Positions 9,343 to 16,295 of a stretch of DNA of 64,000 bases are shown here, in pieces. The position numbers and the translations under genes were made by a program. Under the pieces are notes generated by a model. It had not been told where the DNA came from. It ran no database searches and saw only the letters and a list, made by a program, of their open reading frames with translations. Source of the DNA: Pseudomonas sp. MWU13-2105 (GTDB lineage: Bacteria > Pseudomonadota > Gammaproteobacteria > Pseudomonadales > Pseudomonadaceae). Within the stretch, counting starts at the first letter, position 1. Every line of letters begins with the position of its first letter. The stretch covers positions 372,001 through 436,000 of the forward strand of contig NZ_JALLIY010000002.1 in NCBI RefSeq assembly GCF_023242315.1. Direction: 5' to 3'.

Positions 9343-11121
9343 ATGGCTGACTACAAAGCGCCCCTGCGCGATATGCGCTTCGTCCTCAATGAAGTGTTCG
9401 AGGTGGCGAAGCTCTGGGCCCAACTGCCCGCCCTGGCCGAGAGCGTCGATGCCGAAACCGTCGAGGCGATTCTCGAAGAGGCCGGCAAGGTCACCGCCAA
9501 GAGCATCGCACCCCTGAGCCGCGGCGGCGATGAGGAAGGCTGTCGCTGGGACAACGGCGCGGTGTTCACGCCGAGCGGTTTCAAGCAGGCCTACCAGACC
9601 TACGCCGAAGGCGGCTGGGTCGGCGTCGGCGGTGATCCGGCCTTCGGCGGCATGGGCATGCCCAAGGCGGTGTCGGCCCAGGTCGAAGAAATGATCAACT
9701 CTTCCAGCCTCGCCTTCGGCCTCTACCCGATGCTGACGGCCGGTGCCTGTGTCTCGATCAATACCCACGCCAGCGAAGAGCTGAAAGCCGCCTACCTGCC
9801 GAACATGTATTCGGGCGTCTGGGCCGGTTCCATGTGCCTGACCGAACCCCATGCCGGTACCGACCTGGGGATCATCCGCACCAAGGCCGAGCCGCAGGCG
9901 GACGGTTCCTATAAGGTCAGCGGGACCAAGATCTTCATCACCGGCGGCGAACACGACCTGACCGAGAACATCATTCACCTGGTGCTGGCCAAGCTGCCGG
10001 ATGCCCCGGCCGGTCCCAAGGGCATCTCGCTGTTCCTGGTGCCGAAGTTCCTGGTCAACGCCGATGGCAGCCTCGGCGCGCGCAATCCGGTGAGCTGTGG
10101 TTCCATCGAGCACAAGATGGGCATCCAGGCGTCCGCGACCTGCGTGATGAACTTCGACGAAGCCGTGGGCTACCTGATCGGCGAGCCGAACAAGGGCCTG
10201 GCCGCGATGTTCACCATGATGAACTACGAGCGCCTGGGGGTGGGTATCCAGGGCCTGGCATCGGGCGAGCGTTCTTACCAGAACGCTGTCGAGTACGCCC
10301 GCGATCGCTTGCAAAGCCGTTCGCCGACCGGACCGAAGGCCAAGGACAAGGTCGCCGACCCGATCATCGTGCACCCCGACGTGCGGCGCATGCTGTTGAC
10401 CATGAAAGCCTCCAACGAAGGTGGCCGGGCGTTTTCCACCTACGTGGCAATGCAACTGGACACCGCCAAGTTCAGCGAAGACTCCGGCACCCGCGAGCGC
10501 GCGGATGGCCTGGTGGCCTTGCTGACCCCGGTGGCCAAGGCATTCCTCACCGACCTCGGCCTGGAGACCACCGTGCACGGCCAGCAGGTGTTCGGCGGCC
10601 ATGGCTATATCCGCGAGTGGGGCCAGGAGCAACTGGTGCGCGATGTGCGTATCACCCAGATCTACGAAGGCACCAACGGTATCCAGGCCCTGGACCTGGT
10701 GGGGCGCAAGATCGTCGGCAACGGCGGCGTCTACTACCAGCAGTTCGCCGAAGAGATTCGCCATTTCATCAACACCGCCGACGTCGGGCTGGCCGAGTTC
10801 ACCCAGCCGCTGAGCGCCGCCGTGGATAATCTCGATGACCTGACGGCCTGGGTCCTGGAACGCGCCAAGAGCAATCCGGACGAGATCGGTGCGGCATCTG
10901 TCGAATACCTGCAAGCCTTCGGTTACACCGCCTATGCCTACATGTGGGCGTTGATGGCCAAGGCAGCGTTGGGCAAGGAGAGTCAGGAGACGTTCTACGC
11001 AAGCAAAATGGGCACGGCGCGGTTCTATTTCGCGCGTCTGTTGCCGCGTATTCACTCGCTGACGGCCTCGGTAAAAGCTGGGAGCGAGTCGTTGTTCCTA
11101 CTGGATGCCGAGCAATTTTGA
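9343..11121 (+). CDS. fadE2: Acyl-CoA dehydrogenase paralogue 3 (FadE2-like, PA0508 position)
   Basis: A 592-residue enzyme of the same long acyl-CoA dehydrogenase subfamily, but more divergent from the other two. The flavin motif reads TEPHAGTDLG, with Ala where the others have Cys, and the C-terminal extension differs most. The catalytic Glu442 is in IYEGTNGIQ. By position it matches PAO1 PA0508, reported as preferring shorter acyl chains than PA0506. It is followed by the GacA box and the Rsm RNA gene, without an obvious terminator of its own. Confidence 0.92.
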   Translation: MADYKAPLRDMRFVLNEVFEVAKLWAQLPALAESVDAETVEAILEEAGKVTAKSIAPLSRGGDEEGCRWDNGAVFTPSGFKQAYQTYAEGGWVGVGGDPAFGGMGMPKAVSAQVEEMINSSSLAFGLYPMLTAGACVSINTHASEELKAAYLPNMYSGVWAGSMCLTEPHAGTDLGIIRTKAEPQADGSYKVSGTKIFITGGEHDLTENIIHLVLAKLPDAPAGPKGISLFLVPKFLVNADGSLGARNPVSCGSIEHKMGIQASATCVMNFDEAVGYLIGEPNKGLAAMFTMMNYERLGVGIQGLASGERSYQNAVEYARDRLQSRSPTGPKAKDKVADPIIVHPDVRRMLLTMKASNEGGRAFSTYVAMQLDTAKFSEDSGTRERADGLVALLTPVAKAFLTDLGLETTVHGQQVFGGHGYIREWGQEQLVRDVRITQIYEGTNGIQALDLVGRKIVGNGGVYYQQFAEEIRHFINTADVGLAEFTQPLSAAVDNLDDLTAWVLERAKSNPDEIGAASVEYLQAFGYTAYAYMWALMAKAALGKESQETFYASKMGTARFYFARLLPRIHSLTASVKAGSESLFLLDAEQF

Positions 11122-11135
11122 TTCTTCGGATGTCT

Positions 11136-11153
11136 TGTAAGCATTTACTTACA
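11136..11153. promoter_or_regulatory. GacA upstream activating sequence
   Basis: TGTAAGCATTTACTTACA is a perfect match to the GacA box TGTAAG-N6-CTTACA found upstream of rsm small RNA genes. Its centre is about 63 bp before the likely transcription start near 11208, the usual distance. A GATAAT -10 element is at 11196-11201. Confidence 0.92.
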
Positions 11154-11207
11154 TAACGCGCTGCTCTTTGCCCCTATCGCCAGATTGGATCCAGCGATAA
11201 TCTTTGT

Positions 11208-11334
11208 ACCAAGGACGTCGAGCAGGAAGCTCAAAGCAACAACAGGGACACGTAGGATTCTGCCAGGACGGCGGAGTGAAAGGGATGTCAGGGAAACAGT
11301 CTGCAAAGCCCCGCCTCGGCGGGGTTTTCTTTTG
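11208..11334 (+). ncRNA. rsmY: Rsm-family small RNA that sequesters RsmA/CsrA proteins (RsmY by synteny)
   Basis: About 127 nt with no reading frame. It contains eight GGA motifs (first bases at about 11213, 11225, 11246, 11255, 11266, 11273, 11283 and 11292), several in predicted loops such as GAGCAGGAAGCTC, and ends in a strong terminator hairpin. This is the design of RsmX, RsmY and RsmZ, which titrate the translational repressors RsmA/RsmE when GacA is active. The gene order LysR-MOSC-aminotransferase downstream matches what I recall beside rsmY in PAO1 (PA0528-PA0530), so RsmY is preferred; RsmX is the main alternative. The start point is estimated from the -10 box. Confidence 0.85.
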
Positions 11335-11335
11335 C
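11309..11335 (+). terminator. Terminator of the Rsm RNA
   Basis: The stem CCCCGC / GCGGGG with a CTCG loop is followed by TTTTCTTTT. It forms the 3' end of the small RNA and lies just before the stop of the convergent LysR gene. Confidence 0.93.
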
Positions 11336-11352
11336 CCGTGAAAAAGTAGCAG

Positions 11353-12276
11353 TCAGTTCAGTCCTTCGCGTACCGCTGGTGGATGCCCGCCCGGGTGGTT
11401 TGTCACGTCTTCGAGCAAGTTGCGCAACAACTCCAGCGTCGCCTGTTGGCGCTGCATGTCGCGGCACACCAGCCCCACTTTCAAGGCGACCCGCGGTTCG
11501 GTCAGCGGCTTCCACAGCAGCAGGTCGTCGTCATGCTCATGGCGCGAGCGGCCCGGTAGCACTGTTGCCAGCCGCGTGTGCGGCAGGCTGTCGAGGATGC
11601 CGGCCATATTGTTCAGCTCGGCCTGGACCTGAGGGCGTCGCCCCAGGTTGGCCAGTTGTCCCTGCCAGATCTGGCGGATCTGGAACTCCTCGCCCAGCAG
11701 CAACATCGGCAGTTCTGCGGCCTGGCTCAGGGAGACCTTCTTGAATTCGCGCAATGGATGATCGCTGGGAATCACCAGTTGCAGTTCGTCTTCGTACAAC
11801 AGCACTCCGTGCAAGCCGGGCTGGCGCGGCGGCAGGTAGCTGATACCGATATCCAGCGAACCGTTGAGCAGGCGTCGTTCGATCTCCATGCCGGTCAATT
11901 CGTAGATCTGCACCACCAGGTGCGGCTGGGCCTTGCGCACCCGTTCCAGCATCTGCGGCACCAGGCTGGTGTGCACGGTCTGCAGTACACCGATGGCCAG
12001 GGTGCGCAGGGCCTGGCCCTGGAAGTTGCGCAGGTCGTCGCGGGCCCGTTGCAGGCCATCGAGCAGTGGCAGCGCATGGTTGTACAGCGTATGCGCCGCG
12101 AGGGTCGGCAGCAGGCGCTTGCTGCTGCGTTCGAACAGGGCCACATCGAGGTTGTGTTCGAGCTGGCGGATCTGCTGCGAGAGGGCGGGTTGCGAGATCG
12201 ACAGGCGCTCCGCGGCCCGCCCGACATGGCCTTCTTCATACACCGCGACGAAATAACGCAGTTGCTTGAAATCCAT
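11353..12276 (-). CDS. LysR-family transcriptional regulator
   Basis: A 307-residue regulator. The N-terminal winged helix-turn-helix (MDFKQLRYFVAVYEEGH, then AAERLSISQPALSQQIRQLE) is typical. The remainder is the LysR substrate-binding domain (IGVLQTVHTSLVPQML; LDIGISYLP; LVIPSDHPL). It diverges from the MOSC-aminotransferase operon, which starts 103 bp away, so that operon is the likely target. The inducer is unknown. In PAO1 a regulator gene occupies the same place after rsmY. Confidence 0.92.
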   Translation of the reverse strand: MDFKQLRYFVAVYEEGHVGRAAERLSISQPALSQQIRQLEHNLDVALFERSSKRLLPTLAAHTLYNHALPLLDGLQRARDDLRNFQGQALRTLAIGVLQTVHTSLVPQMLERVRKAQPHLVVQIYELTGMEIERRLLNGSLDIGISYLPPRQPGLHGVLLYEDELQLVIPSDHPLREFKKVSLSQAAELPMLLLGEEFQIRQIWQGQLANLGRRPQVQAELNNMAGILDSLPHTRLATVLPGRSRHEHDDDLLLWKPLTEPRVALKVGLVCRDMQRQQATLELLRNLLEDVTNHPGGHPPAVREGLN

Positions 12277-12378
12277 AAGCTGTACTTATTAAAAATGCTC
12301 GAAAAACGAAATGGCCGCAAGTGCCGGGGAAGCCTAGTCTACCCGCAATTAAAAGGGCTTACAGGGCCATAGCGTGCG

Positions 12379-13077
12379 ATGAATACTGTTTACGTGGACG
12401 GTGTTTACATAGGCAAGGCAAAAAATCTCGGCCAGGGTCTGGTGGGGGATACGGATAAACACCGGGTTGCCAACCGGCTCTGGTTGTGGCCACAGGGCCT
12501 GGGCAGTGACGAGCATGGCGATCCGCGCTTCCATACCGGACCGGAACGGGCGCTGCATCACTACCCGGCCGAGCATTACGCCTACTGGCGCAAACGTTAT
12601 CCACAACTCGACTGGGCGGCACCGGCCTTTGGCGAGAATCTGTCGACGCGGGGCCTGAGCGAAGAGCAGGTCTGCCTGGGCGATCTGTTTCGCTGGGGCG
12701 GCGCGTTGTTGCAGGTCAGTCAACCGCGCTCGGCCTGCTATCGCCTCAGCCGCCTCGGGACATTGCCGGAGCTGCCGCAAGAAGCCCAGGACACAGGGCG
12801 CTGCGGTTGGTTCTATCGGGTGCTGAAGTCGGGGTTTGTCAGCGCCGATCAACCCTTCGAACTGATTCAGCGCAGCTACCCCGGCCTGACCGTGGCCTGG
12901 GCGCTGCATGCCTTCTATCAGGAGCCCCTGGAGCATGCGGGGCTGAAGAAACTGGTGGATTGTCCGGCGCTGTCCTCGCGCTGGCGCGATACGGCCATCA
13001 AGCGCCTGCGCAGCGGGCGGGTCGAAGACTGGTCGGCGCGGCTGCTCGGCCTGCCTCTGGAAGGGCTGCGCGCATGA
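12379..13077 (+). CDS. MOSC-domain protein (YiiM-like)
   Basis: A 232-residue protein with a MOSC core of about 170 residues (GDTDKHRV, HHYPAEHYAYW, GENLSTRGL, CLGDLFRWGGALLQVSQPRSACYR) and a C-terminal three-helix domain. The Cys in QPRSACYR is the conserved MOSC cysteine implicated in sulfur transfer or molybdenum-cofactor ligation. Members of this subgroup handle N-hydroxylated or sulfur compounds with molybdenum cofactors, but no substrate can be assigned. It overlaps the next gene (ATGA), indicating one operon. Confidence 0.88.
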   Translation: MNTVYVDGVYIGKAKNLGQGLVGDTDKHRVANRLWLWPQGLGSDEHGDPRFHTGPERALHHYPAEHYAYWRKRYPQLDWAAPAFGENLSTRGLSEEQVCLGDLFRWGGALLQVSQPRSACYRLSRLGTLPELPQEAQDTGRCGWFYRVLKSGFVSADQPFELIQRSYPGLTVAWALHAFYQEPLEHAGLKKLVDCPALSSRWRDTAIKRLRSGRVEDWSARLLGLPLEGLRA

Positions 13078-14357
13078 ACCTGTTCAGCTTGCGGCGCACC
13101 GCGCCGAGTCTCGATGACTTGACGGCCGAGTATCGACAAGCCACCCGGCGTGACAGTGTCACCCATGCCTACCTGATGCCGGCGGCGGAGCGCCCTGCCC
13201 CGGTGTTCGTGCGCGGCCAGGGCTCCTCGGTGTGGGATGCGCAGGGTCAGGCCTACCTGGATTTCAGCCAGGGCGGTGGCAGCAACAGTCTGGGCCACAG
13301 TCCCGGTGTGCTGGCCCGGGCTTTGTCCGATCAGGCCTATGGCTTGATCAACGTCGGCGGCGGGTTGCATAACCAGGGGCAATTGAATCTGGCTCAGCGA
13401 TTGTGCGAGAGCACCGGCTGCGACCAGGTGCATTTTTTCAACAGCGGCTCCGAAGCCTGTGAGGGGGCGATCAAGCTGGCGCGTAAATGGGGGCAGCTGT
13501 ATCGCGGTGGCGCGTCGCGGATCATTTCGTTGAGCAATGCCTGTCACGGCAGCGGTTTCGGTGCCCTCGCGGCGTCGGCGCCGGATGCCTTCGACAATCG
13601 CTTCGAACCCCGCCTGCCGGGCTTCAGCCAGGTGCCGTTCAATGATTTGCCGGCCTTGCATGCGGCCGTGGACGCCAAGACCGTCGCGATCATGCTGGAA
13701 CCGATCCAGAGTGCCGCGGGGGTGATTCCGGCGACCGGACACTACCTCAAGGGCGTCGAGCGGCTATGCCGTGAGTTGGGCATCCTCCTGATCCTGGATG
13801 AAGTGCAGACCGGCATGGGGCGCTGTGGCACCTTGCTGGTCGAGCAGCAGTATGGGGTGAAGGCGGACATCATCACCCTGGGCAAGGGCCTGGGCGGCGG
13901 CGTGCCGCTGGCCGCCCTGCTGGCGCGGGGCAAGGCGGGCTGTTTTGCACCAGGCGAAATCGGTGGCAGTCATCACGGCAATGCCATGATGTGCAGCGCC
14001 GGGTTGGCGGTGCTGGAGACGCTGCTCGCGGGTGATTTTCTCAGCAAGGTGCGTGAAACCGGACAGTACCTGCGTGAAGGGCTGACGCGTCTGGCGCAAC
14101 GTTATGCACAGGGAGAATTGCGCGGGACCGGCTTGCTCTGGGGCTTGACCCTGGCTGACGAGTCGGCCGATGCGCTGGTCAAGGCCGCACTGCTGGAAGG
14201 GCTGCTGCTCGATGCACCGAAAGCCGACTGCCTGCGTTTCTCTCCGGCGCTGAACGTCAGCAAGAGCGACATCGACGAGATGTTGCAGCGCCTGGCCCAT
14301 GCCTTTTCCCGAGTGCGAACCGCCCAGGTGCAGTGTCGCAAAGGTATTGCCGTCTGA
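13074..14357 (+). CDS. Class III PLP-dependent aminotransferase
   Basis: A 427-residue aminotransferase. The PLP-binding lysine is Lys271 in TLGKGLGGG. The upstream ILDEVQTGMGR motif holds the Asp that contacts the PLP nitrogen, and FFNSGSEACEGAIKLAR is the phosphate-binding region. The enzyme belongs with omega-amino acid, diamine and acetylornithine transaminases; the amino donor is not clear. The PAO1 equivalent by position is PA0530. It is translationally coupled to the MOSC gene through ATGA, which suggests a shared but unknown pathway under the divergent LysR regulator. Confidence 0.9.
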   Translation: MNLFSLRRTAPSLDDLTAEYRQATRRDSVTHAYLMPAAERPAPVFVRGQGSSVWDAQGQAYLDFSQGGGSNSLGHSPGVLARALSDQAYGLINVGGGLHNQGQLNLAQRLCESTGCDQVHFFNSGSEACEGAIKLARKWGQLYRGGASRIISLSNACHGSGFGALAASAPDAFDNRFEPRLPGFSQVPFNDLPALHAAVDAKTVAIMLEPIQSAAGVIPATGHYLKGVERLCRELGILLILDEVQTGMGRCGTLLVEQQYGVKADIITLGKGLGGGVPLAALLARGKAGCFAPGEIGGSHHGNAMMCSAGLAVLETLLAGDFLSKVRETGQYLREGLTRLAQRYAQGELRGTGLLWGLTLADESADALVKAALLEGLLLDAPKADCLRFSPALNVSKSDIDEMLQRLAHAFSRVRTAQVQCRKGIAV

Positions 14358-14414
14358 CACTGACCGACTCTTTTTCTTCAACTAATTCCCGAACCGTCTC
14401 GCGGTATAACGCGT

Positions 14415-14454
14415 CGCCCTGTGCCTGACTCTTTTGGCACGGGGCGTTTTTTTT
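14415..14454 (+). terminator. Terminator of the MOSC-aminotransferase operon
   Basis: The 11-bp stem CGCCCTGTGCC / GGCACGGGGCG (one G-T pair) with a 10-nt loop is followed by eight T. Confidence 0.93.
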
Positions 14455-14543
14455 GTCGGCGGCGCTCAAGCGCACTGTTTCGCACAAGGACGTTCCTCCA
14501 GGAGTCCGGCCAACGAGGTGTGTGACGGACTTGAATTTATATA

Positions 14544-14554
14544 CCACTAAGTGG
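14544..14554. promoter_or_regulatory. Palindromic operator candidate of the toxin-antitoxin operon
   Basis: CCACTAAGTGG is a perfect 5-bp inverted repeat around one base. It overlaps the end of a TATATA -10-like sequence (14538-14543) and lies 25 bp before the toxin start. Antitoxins of this class usually repress their own promoter through such a site. The RBS GGAGAAGGA follows. Confidence 0.55.
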
Positions 14555-14578
14555 CATGTTTAACGGAGAAGGATTTCC

Positions 14579-14944
14579 ATGCCATACAGGTTTTTCAAAA
14601 CCCGGCGCTTCAGCGTCGATGCGAGAAAGGCACTGATCACCGATGCAGCGCTGGTCGCGGCTATGAGAGAAGTCATCAGTGGTCGGGCGGATAATCTGGG
14701 CGGCGGTGTCTGGAAGAAACGCCTCAACGAGAACCGCCATCGTTCCATTGTATTGGCGAGGGGGCGTTGTTACTGGGTCTTCCAGTTTCTGTTCGCCAAA
14801 ATCGATCAGAGCAATATCACGGCGCAGGAGCTCAGTGCCTTCAAGGCGTTGGCCAAGGCTTATGAGGGACTCAGTGAGCAGCAGGTCCAACAGCTACTGG
14901 AAATGAAAGCGTTTGTGGAGATAGGTCATGACCAAGACATTTAA
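14579..14944 (+). CDS. Type II toxin of the RelE/HigB superfamily
   Basis: A 121-residue basic protein. The pattern KTRRFSVDARKALITDAAL ... GVWKKRLNENRHRSIVLARGRCYWVFQFLFAK fits RelE-like toxins of the PF06296 type, whose Arg/Lys-rich strands cleave mRNA on the ribosome. The gene order is toxin first, antitoxin second, as in higBA, with a 17-bp overlap. It is preceded by its own operator-like palindrome and a strong RBS. Toxicity is inferred from family only. Confidence 0.85.
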   Translation: MPYRFFKTRRFSVDARKALITDAALVAAMREVISGRADNLGGGVWKKRLNENRHRSIVLARGRCYWVFQFLFAKIDQSNITAQELSAFKALAKAYEGLSEQQVQQLLEMKAFVEIGHDQDI

Positions 14945-15248
14945 AAGCGAGGCGCTGGAGTCGATTCATGAGTCCGCCAGCGCGTTGCAGGCCATTGGCG
15001 CGATCAGCAAGGCGACCATGCGCGAGTTCGATGAGTCCTGCCTGGCGCAGGTGCCGGATGAAATCGCGCCGGAGCAGATCAAGCAATTGCGTGAGCGCAA
15101 CCATGTCAGCCAACCGGTTTTCGCCCGTTACCTGAACACCAGTGCCTCGACCGTGAAGCAGTGGGAGGCGGGTGACAAGCAACCCAGTGGCATGGCGCTC
15201 AAGTTGCTGAGCATCGTGCAGAAATACGGCCTGCAGATATTGGCCTAG
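14928..15248 (+). CDS. XRE-family antitoxin partner (HigA/NadS-like)
   Basis: A 106-residue protein. The C-terminal half is a Cro/CI-type helix-turn-helix (IKQLRERNHVSQPVFARYL, then STVKQWEAGDKQPSG). The N-terminal half (TMREFDESCLAQV) is typical of antitoxins paired with RelE-type toxins. The ATG at 14928 lies inside the toxin gene, so both are translated from one mRNA. The expected roles are toxin neutralisation and autorepression at the upstream palindrome. Confidence 0.87.
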   Translation: MTKTFKSEALESIHESASALQAIGAISKATMREFDESCLAQVPDEIAPEQIKQLRERNHVSQPVFARYLNTSASTVKQWEAGDKQPSGMALKLLSIVQKYGLQILA

Positions 15249-15439
15249 CGTTCGCGGCGATTGCGTGAGCGGTCCTGGGCGAAGGTGCGCAGCCCTCGGT
15301 GGGCACTGGTTTGTCCGCGAATCAGGCCGGCGCGCTCGGCGGGTTCCGAGGGCGGTACGGGCGGCGGTGTTTGCACCAGCTCCCCGGCTTCGTTCGAGGA
15401 CGCTGGACCTTCGGAGTCGGGGGCGGTTGGCAGGGGCAT
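15245..15439 (-). CDS. Small Pro/Glu/Arg-rich hypothetical protein
   Basis: A 64-residue reading frame starting at an ATG with an AAGGA Shine-Dalgarno sequence 8 bases upstream. The product is proline-rich in the middle (TPPPVPPSEPAE), has a basic C-terminus, and looks disordered. Its stop overlaps the convergent antitoxin stop by 4 bp. It lies 48 bp downstream of davA on the same strand and may be co-transcribed with davBA. No family is recognised, and it could be a non-coding frame. Confidence 0.5.
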   Translation of the reverse strand: MPLPTAPDSEGPASSNEAGELVQTPPPVPPSEPAERAGLIRGQTSAHRGLRTFAQDRSRNRRER

Positions 15440-15487
15440 GGGCGTTTCCTTGGAAGAGGAACGCCCATTTTAGCGGATAACGCCCGC

Positions 15488-16282
15488 TCAGTCCTGGCTC
15501 AGCCCGGTATAGAGCGCCGGACGGCGGTCCAGCAGATAGCGGTTGCTGGCCCGGGAGGCCTGCATCAGCGAACGGTCCAGGGTGGCGACGATCAAGGTCT
15601 CATCCAGGCCGGCACGGGCCAGGCGACTGCCGTCCGGCGCGGCGATGCTGCTCTGGCCGCAGTACTGGATGTCGCCCTCATGGCCGCAGTAGTTGGCGTA
15701 GGCCACAAAACACTGGTTCTCGAAGGCCCGGGCGCGAATGGTGACATCGGCGACGAAATCGAACGGCACCATATTGGCCGTCGGCACCAGGATCACCTCG
15801 GCGCCGCCCAAGGCCAGGCGCCGGGTGTTTTCCGGGAACTCGACGTCGTAGCAGATCAGCAGCCCGAATTTCCAGCCGCCCAGTTCCACCACCGGAAAGT
15901 GGTCGGGGCCGGCGCTGAACATCGAATGATCGAGGTCGCCGTACAGGTGAGTCTTGCGGTAGTTGCACAGGCTCTGGCCCTGGGCGTCGATCAGTTGCAC
16001 CGCGTTGTAGAGCTGGCCGTCCTCGGCGCGCTCCGGGTAGCCGTAGACAATCGCCATGTTCGCCGCCCGGGCGAGGGCGGCAATATGTTGTGCGCTGGGG
16101 CCATCGCTGGCTTCGGCCAGGGCCCCGACCGCTTCGGCGCCGATGTTGTAGCCGCTCAGGAACATTTCCGGGAGTACCAGCACATCCGCGCCGCGGGCTT
16201 CACCGGTCAGGCGCTGCAAGCGCTGCAGGTTACCCGCGACATCCAGCGGTTGCGGCGGGCATTGATAGAGAGCGATCTGCAC
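15488..16282 (-). CDS. davA: 5-aminopentanamidase (delta-aminovaleramidase) DavA
   Basis: A 264-residue nitrilase-superfamily amidase with the full triad Glu39 (VLPEMF), Lys110 (NYRKTHLYG) and Cys144 (LLICYDVEFPE). The reaction is 5-aminovaleramide to 5-aminovalerate plus ammonia, the second step of the aminovalerate route of lysine catabolism. The assignment rests on close likeness to P. putida DavA (SGYNIG, VYGYPER) and on the davB gene directly upstream. The start is the GTG at 16282, 8 bases after AAGGA; the longer frame would begin inside davB. Confidence 0.93.
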   Translation of the reverse strand: MQIALYQCPPQPLDVAGNLQRLQRLTGEARGADVLVLPEMFLSGYNIGAEAVGALAEASDGPSAQHIAALARAANMAIVYGYPERAEDGQLYNAVQLIDAQGQSLCNYRKTHLYGDLDHSMFSAGPDHFPVVELGGWKFGLLICYDVEFPENTRRLALGGAEVILVPTANMVPFDFVADVTIRARAFENQCFVAYANYCGHEGDIQYCGQSSIAAPDGSRLARAGLDETLIVATLDRSLMQASRASNRYLLDRRPALYTGLSQD

Positions 16283-16295
16283 AAGCGCGTTCCTT

